This document shows positions 15,430-23,056 of a DNA stretch of 28,584 nucleotides, in pieces. The position numbers and the translations under genes are program-made. Numbering within the stretch: the stretch's first letter is position 1; the number at the start of each line of letters is the position of its first letter. The stretch is from UBA1189 sp045654565 (GTDB lineage: Bacteria > Bacteroidota > Bacteroidia > Bacteroidales > Bacteroidaceae): NCBI GenBank assembly GCA_045654565.1, contig JAZONP010000183.1:1-28584 (forward strand), read 5' to 3'. The notes under the pieces were generated by a model, which made no database searches, was not told the DNA's origin, and saw only the letters and a program-made list of their open reading frames with translations.

Positions 15430-18249
15430 ATGCGTATACTTACCGCTATATTTATGCTGTTGGGTACTCTGGTCACGAGTGCCCAACAGTTGCCTATAGA
15501 CCCTGCCGTGCGTTACGGCAAGTTGGATAATGGACTCACCTACTACATCCATCCCAATGCGAAGGGGGCGGGCAAGGCAGAGTTCTACATCGTACAGCGC
15601 GTGGGCTCCATCCTCGAGGAGGAGCACCAGCGGGGCTTGGCACACTTCCTGGAGCACATGGCCTTCAACGGCACCCAGAACTTCCCGGGCAAGGCGCTGA
15701 TAAACTACTTGGAGAGCAATGGCGTGCGCTTCGGCGAGGACATCAATGCCTACACGGCTTTTGACCAGACGGTATACAGCATCTCCAACGTGCCGACACA
15801 GCGCACCGGGCTGGTAGACTCCTGCCTGCTGATACTGCACGACTGGAGTGGCTATATCACCCTCGATGCCGAGGAGATCGATGCCGAGCGTAAGGTCATC
15901 CACGAGGAGTGGCGCACCAAGCGTAGCGTGCGCGACCGTATCTATGAACAAACTCTCCCCAAGCTCTTCCCCGACAGCAACCGCTATGCCTACCGCATGC
16001 CCATCGGCGTGATGGAGGTGGTGGACAACTTCCCCCACCAGGCCTTGCGCGACTACTACCACAAGTGGTACCGCCCCGACCTGCAGGCCATCATCGTACC
16101 GGGCGATGTGGATGCCGACCACGTGGAGCAGCAATTGACGACACTCTGGAGGGATATCCCCCTGCGTAAGGATGCAGCCAAGCGTATCTACTATCCCGTG
16201 GCCGACAATACCGCCCCCATCGTGGCCATTGGTACAGACCCCGATCTGAATTCAGGAACACTACGCATCAGCTACAAGTATGATCCACAGCCTTTCGATG
16301 AACGTCTGACCCTACAAGGATTCAAGGAGGAGTACATCAAGTCGTTGATTGTATCAATGATGTCTACACGCATCTATGAACAGAGTGCACAGGAAGAGAC
16401 ACCGAGAGAGATTAAGCCTACATTCTTTGATGGAGATTACTCCCTGGCCATGACCAAGAAGGCCTTCTCGGCAACAGCTACCTTCGGCAGAGACAACTGG
16501 CAGCAGGCGATGAATGCATTGGTCTATGAGCTGAAGCGCGTGATGGAGCATGGCTTCACGACTGAAGAGTTTACCCGCACACAGCAACAACTGCAGGCGT
16601 GGGTACCTTCGCTCGAAACTGGAGTGGGTATGGATATGCCCAACCAGGCACTCGTACAACGCTGTATGGCACACTTCCTACACCACCAGCCTTTGCTCGC
16701 TCCAGCCGAAGAGGCAAAAGCCTATCGCTACATACTGGAGAATGTGACTCTAAAGGAGGTCAACGATAGATTCAATGATTTCCTCTACACCCCCTGTGGT
16801 ATGGCTATCCTACTACAGGGCAGAGAACGCGAAGACTACGCGTGGCCTACCGAGGAGGAGGTGCTACAGGCCTATGCCCAGGCATGGGGCCAAAAGACCA
16901 CTCCCTACAAGATACCCGAGCCTGAACCTGAATATGCCGTTGAATTGATGCCAGAGAAACCGCAAGCGGGCACTATAGTCAAGGAGAAGAGAAACAAGGT
17001 GTATGGTACGCACGAATTACTACTCAGCAATGGCGCCAAAGTGATACTGAAGCCTACCGACAATGCACGCGAAGAGATCAGATTGACAGCCATCAGTGAT
17101 GGCGGTACATCCTTGATGCCCGATGCGGACTATAACAACATCAATGCCATCAATGCACTCCCCTCGCTCGGTGGACTTGCACACCTCACTCCTAAAGAGG
17201 TAGGACGTGCCATGCAAGGAGGTAGCGCTACGTACAAGGTGAATGTGGGCACACTCACTGAGACGTTCACAGGTACCTGCCGCCCCAGTGACACGGAGCA
17301 GCTTTTACAACTGCTTCACCTGCGTTTCACCACCATGAGACAGGACACTGTAGCCTTCCAACGTTGGCAGCAACGAATGCAAGAGACCGTAGTCCAGCGC
17401 ATCGAGAGCCCCATGACACTCTTCAGCGACACCTTGCGAGAGACAATGTACGAGCCTCACCCGCGCAACCGCAGAGCCACGATGGGTCTGGCCGATAGCG
17501 TAGACTATGACCGCACTTGCCAACTCTTCATGGAACGCTTTGCCAACGCCGAAGACTTTACTTTTATCTTTGTAGGGCGGATCGATGCCGAGGCTCTCAA
17601 ACCACTCATCTGTCAGTACATCGCCTCACTGCCCAGCAATTCCAAGCAGAAGGAGAAGGCCAACCTCGCGGCACTCCCTCCCTTGAAGAGGGGAAAGCAG
17701 GTGACCCACGTGTATATCCCCGAGGCAGGAGAGTCCACCACGGTAATCTATAATATCTTAGCCAAGAAACGCTACAGTCAGAAGAATAGCCTTGCTTGCT
17801 CCGTGCTGAGCGAAGTGATGAACACACTCTGCACCGAGACCCTGCGCGAGCAGGAGGGTGGCACCTATAACGTATCGGTAACTTCGCGTATCTCGCGCCA
17901 GCCGGCCGATGAACTCACCCTGATGTTCAACTTCAACACCAACCCCGAGCAGGCTAGCGCACTCTTGCAGCAAGCCATCGCTGTGCTTGCCCAGGTGGCC
18001 GAAGCGGGACCCTCCACAGAGGTCTTCAACAGCGCCCGCGAGTACCTAAAGAAGCGACATGCAGACTACCTTGGCACCAACGCCTACTGGATGGAGACGC
18101 TTACCGAGCAGGCACGCTACCACTCCGATGACATGCTCACCAATGGCGAAGCACTACAGCGCCTCACTCCGAAGGATGTGCAGCGTATCGCCCACCGCCT
18201 GATACGTTCACACCACACGACAGAGGTCATCATGAATGGTGCGAAATAA
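15430..18249 (+). CDS. M16 family zinc metallopeptidase (pitrilysin/insulinase-like), exported
   Basis: This 939-residue protein has a signal peptide (MRILTAIFMLLGTLVTSAQ) and two M16 halves. The N-terminal half has the inverted zinc motif HFLEH (H72, E75, H76) and the downstream glutamate E153, exactly 76 residues after H76, as in HxxEH(X)76E of pitrilysin; E160 also matches the family spacing. The C-terminal half is the inactive M16 domain that closes the chamber, with the family-like segment LREQEGGTYNVSV. These enzymes cut peptides that fit inside a clamshell, usually oligopeptides. The gene starts nine bases after the PKD-like gene and ends at a terminator, so it is the operon's last gene and only enzyme. 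Base composition shifts sharply inside the gene (see findings). A periplasmic role on imported peptides is inferred. Confidence 0.93.
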   Translation: MRILTAIFMLLGTLVTSAQQLPIDPAVRYGKLDNGLTYYIHPNAKGAGKAEFYIVQRVGSILEEEHQRGLAHFLEHMAFNGTQNFPGKALINYLESNGVRFGEDINAYTAFDQTVYSISNVPTQRTGLVDSCLLILHDWSGYITLDAEEIDAERKVIHEEWRTKRSVRDRIYEQTLPKLFPDSNRYAYRMPIGVMEVVDNFPHQALRDYYHKWYRPDLQAIIVPGDVDADHVEQQLTTLWRDIPLRKDAAKRIYYPVADNTAPIVAIGTDPDLNSGTLRISYKYDPQPFDERLTLQGFKEEYIKSLIVSMMSTRIYEQSAQEETPREIKPTFFDGDYSLAMTKKAFSATATFGRDNWQQAMNALVYELKRVMEHGFTTEEFTRTQQQLQAWVPSLETGVGMDMPNQALVQRCMAHFLHHQPLLAPAEEAKAYRYILENVTLKEVNDRFNDFLYTPCGMAILLQGREREDYAWPTEEEVLQAYAQAWGQKTTPYKIPEPEPEYAVELMPEKPQAGTIVKEKRNKVYGTHELLLSNGAKVILKPTDNAREEIRLTAISDGGTSLMPDADYNNINAINALPSLGGLAHLTPKEVGRAMQGGSATYKVNVGTLTETFTGTCRPSDTEQLLQLLHLRFTTMRQDTVAFQRWQQRMQETVVQRIESPMTLFSDTLRETMYEPHPRNRRATMGLADSVDYDRTCQLFMERFANAEDFTFIFVGRIDAEALKPLICQYIASLPSNSKQKEKANLAALPPLKRGKQVTHVYIPEAGESTTVIYNILAKKRYSQKNSLACSVLSEVMNTLCTETLREQEGGTYNVSVTSRISRQPADELTLMFNFNTNPEQASALLQQAIAVLAQVAEAGPSTEVFNSAREYLKKRHADYLGTNAYWMETLTEQARYHSDDMLTNGEALQRLTPKDVQRIAHRLIRSHHTTEVIMNGAK

Positions 18250-18252
18250 AAG

Positions 18253-18292
18253 AAGAGAGGCTCATCCAATAGTGGAAGAGCCTCTCTTTTTT
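18253..18292 (+). terminator. Intrinsic terminator between the M16 gene and convergent miaB
   Basis: AAGAGAGGCTC (18253-18263) pairs perfectly with GAGCCTCTCTT (18278-18288). The inner TCCA/TGGA pairs extend the stem, and a run of T follows to 18292. It ends the susC operon. The opposite strand also has a T-rich side (TTCTTTT), so it may serve miaB in the other direction, less efficiently. Confidence 0.85.
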
Positions 18293-18309
18293 AATATCCG
18301 TTCCGATGA

Positions 18310-19638
18310 TTATACAGGCTTACCGATGAGAGTTGCTGAGCTAGCATCGGTAATCTCCACCATCACGAAGTCGCCTATGCGGTAGTTCTGCTTGTCGAAG
18401 ACCACGGTCTTATTCTGCTCAGTACGTCCGCAGAGTTGTTCGCGTGAACGCTTGGAGTAGCCCTCGGCCAGCACTTCGTAAGTCTTACCTATGCTACGGC
18501 GGTTGCTCTCAGCAGAGAGCTCATTCTGCACAGCGATGATTTCGTTGAGGCGGCGTATCTTGACCTCCTCGGCGATGTCGTCGGGCAGATGGCGGCTGGC
18601 GTAGGTGCCAGGGCGCTCGCTATACTTGAACATGAAAGCTGAGTCGTACTCACAGAGGCGCATCAGCGAGAGTGACTCCTGATGATCCTCCTCGGTCTCG
18701 GAGTGGAAGCCCGAGAAGATGTCTGTGCTGAGGCCGCAGTCGGGGATGATGCGGCGGATGGCTGCTACTCGCTCGAGATACCACTCGCGAGTGTACTTGC
18801 GGTTCATTAGTTTGAGTACGCGCGAGCTGCCGCTCTGCACGGGCAAGTGAATATGTTTACAAATATTGGGTACCTCGGCAATGGCCTGTAGGGTCTCATC
18901 GCTCATGTCCTTGGGGTGTGAGGTGGTGAAGCGCACACGCATCTGGGGCGCCTCAGCGGCCACCATACGGAGCAGCATGGGGAAGGTGATAACCTCACCC
19001 TCGCGCTCGAAGCGGTAGGAGTTGACATTCTGTCCCAAAAGGGTGACCTCCTTGTAGCCCTTCTCGGCAAGGTCGCGCACCTCGGCGAGGATGCTCTCCA
19101 CGTCGCGGCTACGCTCGCGACCACGGGTGTAGGGCACGATGCAGTAGTGGCAGAAGTTGTTACATCCACGCATGATGGACACGAAGCCCGAGATGTGGTT
19201 GCCACAGATACGTGAGGGGATGACGTCGCGGTAGGTCTCCGTGGTGGATAGTTCCACGTTCATCGCCTTCTCGCCCGCCTCGACCTGTGCGATGAGGTCT
19301 GGCAATGAGAGGTAGGCATCGGGACCCGCTACGAGGTCTACGCCGTAGTTCTCGATGAGGTTCTCCTTCACGCGCTCGGCCATGCAACCCACCACGCCAA
19401 CGATGAGTTTACGACCCTTCTTACGTAGGGCATTCAGCGCGTCAAGGCGATGGAAAATCTTTTGCTCTGCATTGTCGCGGATGGAGCAGGTGTTGAGTAG
19501 GATGGCATCGGCCTTGTCGAATTCTTCGCAGGGGTCATAGCCTGCCATCTTCATCACCGAAGCAATCACCTCACTATCGGCCACATTCATCTGACAGCCG
19601 TAGGTCTCTATATACAAGTACTTAATGTTCTCGTTCAT
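18310..19638 (-). CDS. miaB: tRNA-2-methylthio-N6-dimethylallyladenosine synthase MiaB
   Basis: This 442-residue radical-SAM methylthiotransferase adds a methylthio group at C2 of isopentenyl-A37 in tRNAs reading UNN codons. The N-terminal domain carries the auxiliary cluster cysteines C15 (YGCQMN), C51 (NTCSIR) and C85 (GCMAER). The radical-SAM motif CNNFCHYC gives C159, C163 and C166 (CxxxCxxC), and a TRAM RNA-binding domain ends the protein (about 375-440). The YGCQMN...VIASV start and the GRERSRD segment distinguish it from RimO and MtaB. Length matches the family. It is convergent with the M16 gene and preceded by an unusually long, repeat-containing intergenic region. A weak minus-strand -7-like TATCTTCG at 19888-19895 could be its promoter. 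Confidence 0.95.
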   Translation of the reverse strand: MNENIKYLYIETYGCQMNVADSEVIASVMKMAGYDPCEEFDKADAILLNTCSIRDNAEQKIFHRLDALNALRKKGRKLIVGVVGCMAERVKENLIENYGVDLVAGPDAYLSLPDLIAQVEAGEKAMNVELSTTETYRDVIPSRICGNHISGFVSIMRGCNNFCHYCIVPYTRGRERSRDVESILAEVRDLAEKGYKEVTLLGQNVNSYRFEREGEVITFPMLLRMVAAEAPQMRVRFTTSHPKDMSDETLQAIAEVPNICKHIHLPVQSGSSRVLKLMNRKYTREWYLERVAAIRRIIPDCGLSTDIFSGFHSETEEDHQESLSLMRLCEYDSAFMFKYSERPGTYASRHLPDDIAEEVKIRRLNEIIAVQNELSAESNRRSIGKTYEVLAEGYSKRSREQLCGRTEQNKTVVFDKQNYRIGDFVMVEITDASSATLIGKPV

Positions 19639-19645
19639 ATATTTT

Positions 19646-19676
19646 AGGAGTTACAGGAGTTAGGAGTGTAGGAGTT
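19646..19676 (+). repeat. Short tandem AGGAGTT repeat upstream of miaB
   Basis: AGGAGT(T/G) recurs four times starting at 19646, 19655, 19662 and 19670, with spacing of 7-9 bases. On the miaB strand it reads ACTCCT, so it is not a ribosome-binding array for miaB. Confidence 0.55.
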
Positions 19677-19700
19677 TAGACAATAGTTCGCCACTGTCAT

Positions 19701-19791
19701 CTTTGACTTCGTCGAACTTCGGCTATGCTTGCTATGAGATTGCAAGTGAACTTGCATCTCGCTCGCTTGCACGAACTTTGACTTCGTCGAA
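19701..19791. repeat. Palindrome cluster with a 16-base direct repeat
   Basis: CTTTGACTTCGTCGAA occurs at 19701-19716 and 19776-19791. The second copy continues as a near-palindrome, ACTTCG-T-CGAAGT. Between them TGCAAGT-GA-ACTTGCA (19741-19756) is a palindrome with 7-base arms, flanked by GAGAT(T) and ATCTC that extend the stem. CGCTCGCTTGC and CTACGCTCGCTG follow. The core is shared with 61-74. Confidence 0.6.
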
Positions 19792-20000
19792 GTTGCTACG
19801 CTCGCTGTGTGCGTAAATGAATTTCCGCCCACTCGCTCACCGGCAACTTTCATCTTTCATCTTTCCACTTTATTTCGTTTCCGACTGCGAAGATACGGCT
19901 AATTTGCGAATAAATGGGAAAAAATCCTCACTTTTAAGATTTCTTTCTCAGTTCAATAGTGTTCATTTACACTTTTTTTGTGAAAAACAAATCGTTTTTC

Positions 20001-20031
20001 TTTGCCATTAGAAAAAAAAATCTCATCTTTG
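20001..20031 (+). promoter_or_regulatory. Promoter-like pair ahead of a possible small RNA or long leader
   Basis: TTTG (20001-20004), 19 bases, then CATCTTTG (20024-20031), one base from TAnnTTTG. The spacing is right for a Bacteroidota promoter. It points to a start near 20037. The nearest gene start is 370 bases away, and a second promoter lies closer to that gene. Confidence 0.5.
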
Positions 20032-20037
20032 CACCAA

Positions 20038-20108
20038 ACATTAGATTTTTTCATAGTTAAGGTTTAGGTTAAAAAAGAAGAGAGGGGCTGTGAAGTTCCT
20101 CTTTTTGT
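20038..20108 (+). ncRNA. Possible small RNA or terminated leader
   Basis: A promoter-like pair ends just before this interval. Near its end AGAGG (20081-20085) pairs with CCTCT (20098-20102), and both the inner (GGC with GTT, via G-T pairs) and outer (AA with TT) bases extend the stem around a TGTGAA loop. A run of T follows. A transcript of about 70 bases with an A-rich middle would result. No known RNA family was recognised, and an attenuating leader of the M3 gene is an alternative. Confidence 0.35.
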
Positions 20109-20331
20109 TTTACGTGTCAGATACTAACAAAAATAGAAGCCTTGAGTACTAAGAAAGACAAAAGCCTATTATATCATTTAATAAAAAAATATATAACGGA
20201 AGCATAGAACGGCCGTGCAGTGAGTGTGTATCTCGTGTAACTCTTCATCAGACAAGGACTTAATCTTCAACTTCTGGTCATGCGTTGCATCCCCCTTTAT
20301 AGGGTTAATGGCGAAAAAAACGATAGAATGA

Positions 20332-20362
20332 TTGGGGAATAGCAAGAAAATGAGTAACTTCG
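20332..20362 (+). promoter_or_regulatory. Promoter of the M3 peptidase gene
   Basis: TTG (20332-20334), 20 bases, then TAACTTCG (20355-20362), a one-base variant of TAnnTTTG. It lies 46 bases before the ATG at 20409, leaving a leader of about 40 bases. The same TTCG variant occurs at the candidate miaB promoter. Confidence 0.55.
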
Positions 20363-20408
20363 TGCCCCAAAAATATACAGAAACAAAAACTCACAAATCA
20401 TAGACATA

Positions 20409-22526
20409 ATGAATTTCAAACAATCAAAGATGGCCCTCTGCGCATTGGCGCTTGCAGGTGCAACATTTAGCATGACATCGTGTATGGACAACAACAAAAA
20501 CCCCTTCTACAGCGAGTACAACACACCGCACCAGACGGTGCCATTTAACAAGATAAAGCTTGAGCACTACGAACCCGCCATCATGGAGGGCATCAAGCAG
20601 CATACCGCCGAGGTGGAGGCTATCATCAACAACCCCGAGGCACCGACCTTCGAGAACACAATCGTGGCACTCGAGTATGCTGGCGAACTGCTCGATCGCG
20701 TAGTGACTGTGTTTTTCACCCTCAACAGCGCCGAGACATCGGATGAGATGCAAGAGTTGGCACAAAAACTCTCACCCATCCTCACCGAGCACTCCAACAA
20801 CATCTCGCTCGACGAGCGTCTCTTTGCCCGTGTGAAAGCGGCATACGAAGCTACCGAAATGAGTACACTCACCACGGAGCAGCAACGCCTGTTGCAGAAA
20901 AGCTACGACAGCTTTGCTCGTAATGGTGCCAACCTGAGCGACGAGGACAAGGCCAAGTATCGTGAGCTGACCACCGAACTGAGCAAGACTACCTTGGCGT
21001 TCGGACAGAACATGCTGAAAGCTACCAATGCCTATACATTGAACGTTACTGACTCGACCCGCTTGGCAGGTATGCCCGAGTCGGCACTCGAGGCTGCCGC
21101 ACAGACCGCTAAGGAGAAGGGGCACGAGGGATGGACATTCACCCTCCAAGCACCCAGCTACAGCCCAGTGATGATGTATTGCGAAGACCGCGACTTGCGT
21201 CGCGAACTCTATATGGCCTATAACACACAAAACGTGCAGGACAACGAGTACAACAACGAGGAATTGGTGAAGAAGATTGCCAACCTACGCTTGGCCATCG
21301 CCCAACTCTTGGGCTATGAGAGCCATGCCGACTATGTGCTTGTCAACCGCATGGCCGAGAACGCCGTGAACGTAAACAATCTGCTCGACCAGCTTCTCCA
21401 AGCCTACCTTCCCGCAGCCAAGGAGGAGGTGAAGGCCGTACAGGAGATGGCTGCACGCACCGAGGGTAAAAACTTTGAGCTCATGCCCTGGGACTGGTCG
21501 TTCTACTCAGAGAAGTTGCGCGTAGAGAAGTATAGCCTCAACGATGAAATGGTGCGCCCCTACTTCAAACTGGAGAACGTGACTAACGGAGTCTTCGGAC
21601 TCGCCACACGCCTCTATGGCATCACCTTCGTGGAGAACAAGGACATCCCTGTGTTCCACCCCGACGTGAAGGCCTACGACGTGCTCGATAAGGATGGCTC
21701 ATACCTCGCGGTAATCTACACTGACTTCTTCCCCCGTGCCGGCAAGCGCTCGGGTGCATGGATGACCAGTTTCAAGGAGCAATATAAGAAGGGTGGACAG
21801 GATAGCCGTCCCCACGTGTCTATCACGATGAACTTCACCAAGCCCACCGAAAGCAAGCCTGCCCTGCTCACACTGGACGAGGTGGAGACCTTCCTCCACG
21901 AGTTTGGCCACGCGCTGCATGGTATCTTCTCAATGACTACATACCCCTCGATGGGTGGTACGGCCGTATACCGCGACTTCGTGGAACTGCCCTCACAGAT
22001 CATGGAGAATTTCTTGCCCAAGAAGGAGTTCCTCGCCACCTTTGCCTACCACTACGAGACGGGTGAACTCATCCCCGACGAGCTCATCGAGCGTATCGTA
22101 CGTGCACAGAACTATAATGCGGCCTATATGTGTATACGCCAGCTCAGCTTCGGTATCCTCGATATGGCGTGGTACTCACGCACCACACCCTTCGATGGCG
22201 ACGTGAAGGCCTACGAGCAGGAGGCATGGAAGTCTACCCAGCTACTCCCCGTCGTGGAGGGAACCAATATGACCACCCGTTTCGGTCACATCATGTCGGG
22301 TGGCTACTCGGCTGGGTACTACAGTTACAAGTGGTCTGAGATGCTCGATGCCGATGCCTTCGCACTCTTCGAGGAGAAGGGTATCTTCAGCGAAGAGGTG
22401 GCCACATCATTCCGAGAGAATGTTCTCTCTCGTGGTGGCTCAGAGCATCCCAAGGAGCTCTACCGCCGTTTCCGTGGACAAGATGCCACCATTGATGCAA
22501 TGATGAAGCGCGACGGAATCAAGTAA
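20409..22526 (+). CDS. dcp: M3 family zinc metallopeptidase, dipeptidyl carboxypeptidase (Dcp-like) lipoprotein
   Basis: This 705-residue protein carries a lipoprotein-type signal peptide with Cys25 (SMTSC), so it should sit on a membrane facing the periplasm, unlike cytosolic oligopeptidase A. The long helical N-terminal lobe is followed by the M3 catalytic motif HEFGHALH (H497, E498, H501), and the third zinc ligand is probably E526 in FVELPSQ, 25 residues later. The late segment FGHIMSGGYSAGYYSYKWSEML is the family's substrate-binding loop. E. coli Dcp has about 680 residues, so the length is normal. Dcp enzymes release dipeptides from the C-terminus of peptides. It has its own promoter and is followed by dCMP deaminase after a 113-base gap. 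Confidence 0.93.
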   Translation: MNFKQSKMALCALALAGATFSMTSCMDNNKNPFYSEYNTPHQTVPFNKIKLEHYEPAIMEGIKQHTAEVEAIINNPEAPTFENTIVALEYAGELLDRVVTVFFTLNSAETSDEMQELAQKLSPILTEHSNNISLDERLFARVKAAYEATEMSTLTTEQQRLLQKSYDSFARNGANLSDEDKAKYRELTTELSKTTLAFGQNMLKATNAYTLNVTDSTRLAGMPESALEAAAQTAKEKGHEGWTFTLQAPSYSPVMMYCEDRDLRRELYMAYNTQNVQDNEYNNEELVKKIANLRLAIAQLLGYESHADYVLVNRMAENAVNVNNLLDQLLQAYLPAAKEEVKAVQEMAARTEGKNFELMPWDWSFYSEKLRVEKYSLNDEMVRPYFKLENVTNGVFGLATRLYGITFVENKDIPVFHPDVKAYDVLDKDGSYLAVIYTDFFPRAGKRSGAWMTSFKEQYKKGGQDSRPHVSITMNFTKPTESKPALLTLDEVETFLHEFGHALHGIFSMTTYPSMGGTAVYRDFVELPSQIMENFLPKKEFLATFAYHYETGELIPDELIERIVRAQNYNAAYMCIRQLSFGILDMAWYSRTTPFDGDVKAYEQEAWKSTQLLPVVEGTNMTTRFGHIMSGGYSAGYYSYKWSEMLDADAFALFEEKGIFSEEVATSFRENVLSRGGSEHPKELYRRFRGQDATIDAMMKRDGIK

Positions 22527-22620
22527 ATTTACAATCTGGCAAATTACAAATTACTATTTATTGAGTGCGACGGAAAAATCCAGGAATTGCAACACCCAGA
22601 GCCTGTAAATTGTAAATAGT
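22527..22620. repeat. Inverted repeats between the M3 and dCMP deaminase genes
   Basis: ATTTACAAT (22527-22535) is the exact inverse of ATTGTAAAT (22609-22617), and ACTATTTA (22553-22560) of TAAATAGT (22613-22620). The two right arms overlap, so the two hairpins would be mutually exclusive in RNA. The flanks are low-complexity ATTACAA sequence, which lowers confidence. Confidence 0.45.
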
Positions 22621-22639
22621 TAAATAATAAATTACAACA

Positions 22640-23056
22640 ATGGACGAAAAATTCGATAAGAGATACATGCGCATGGCCTCTATCTGGGCCGAAAATTCCT
22701 ACTGCGAGCGTCGTAAAGTGGGCGCTCTCGTGGTGAAAGACAAGATGATCATCTCGGATGGATACAATGGCACACCAGCAGGCTTTGAGAACGTATGCGA
22801 GGACGAGAACAATGTAACCAAACCCTACGTTCTCCATGCCGAAGCCAATGCCATCACCAAGATTGCACGTTCCAATAACAACAGCGAGGGGGCTACCCTA
22901 TATGTCACCGCATCACCCTGTATTGAGTGCGCCAAACTCATCATTCAAGCAGGCATCAAGCGTGTTGTATATGGCGAGAAGTATCGCTTGACCGATGGCA
23001 TAGACCTCTTAGAGCGTGCAGGCATAACCGTTGAATACTTACCTATCGAAGAATGA
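22640..23056 (+). CDS. dCMP deaminase (cytidine/deoxycytidylate deaminase family)
   Basis: This 138-residue cytosolic enzyme has the zinc deaminase signature: HAE (H66, E68 as proton shuttle) and PCIEC (C94, C97). The N-terminal SYCERRKVGALVVKD and SDGYNGTPAGFEN segments are typical of deoxycytidylate deaminases of the ComEB type, which convert dCMP to dUMP for thymidylate synthesis. Length is normal for the short bacterial form. Its stop overlaps the start of the S41 protease gene by four bases (ATGA), so the two are translationally coupled, although no metabolic link between them is obvious. No promoter with a good -7 element was seen directly upstream, so read-through from the M3 gene is possible. 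Confidence 0.92.
   Translation: MDEKFDKRYMRMASIWAENSYCERRKVGALVVKDKMIISDGYNGTPAGFENVCEDENNVTKPYVLHAEANAITKIARSNNNSEGATLYVTASPCIECAKLIIQAGIKRVVYGEKYRLTDGIDLLERAGITVEYLPIEE

Larger units (their letters stand above)
19639..20408. other. 770-base intergenic region between divergent miaB and the M3 peptidase
   Basis: No convincing gene is present. From left to right it holds short AGGAGTT repeats (19646-19676), a cluster of palindromes and a 16-base direct repeat (19701-19791), tandem TTTCATC units (19852-19866), a candidate minus-strand -7 element TATCTTCG (19888-19895) for miaB, a strong plus-strand promoter-like pair (20001-20031) with a hairpin 45 bases on (20077-20106), an AT-rich stretch with no clear feature (20110-20200), a possible decayed coding fragment on the minus strand (20167-20330), and the promoter of the M3 gene (20332-20362). 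Confidence 0.6.

Noticed and set aside
15421..16134. 237-codon frame antisense to the M16 gene
   Set aside because: Its length follows from GC-rich codons of the real gene, where zinc motif and signal peptide are intact on the plus strand.
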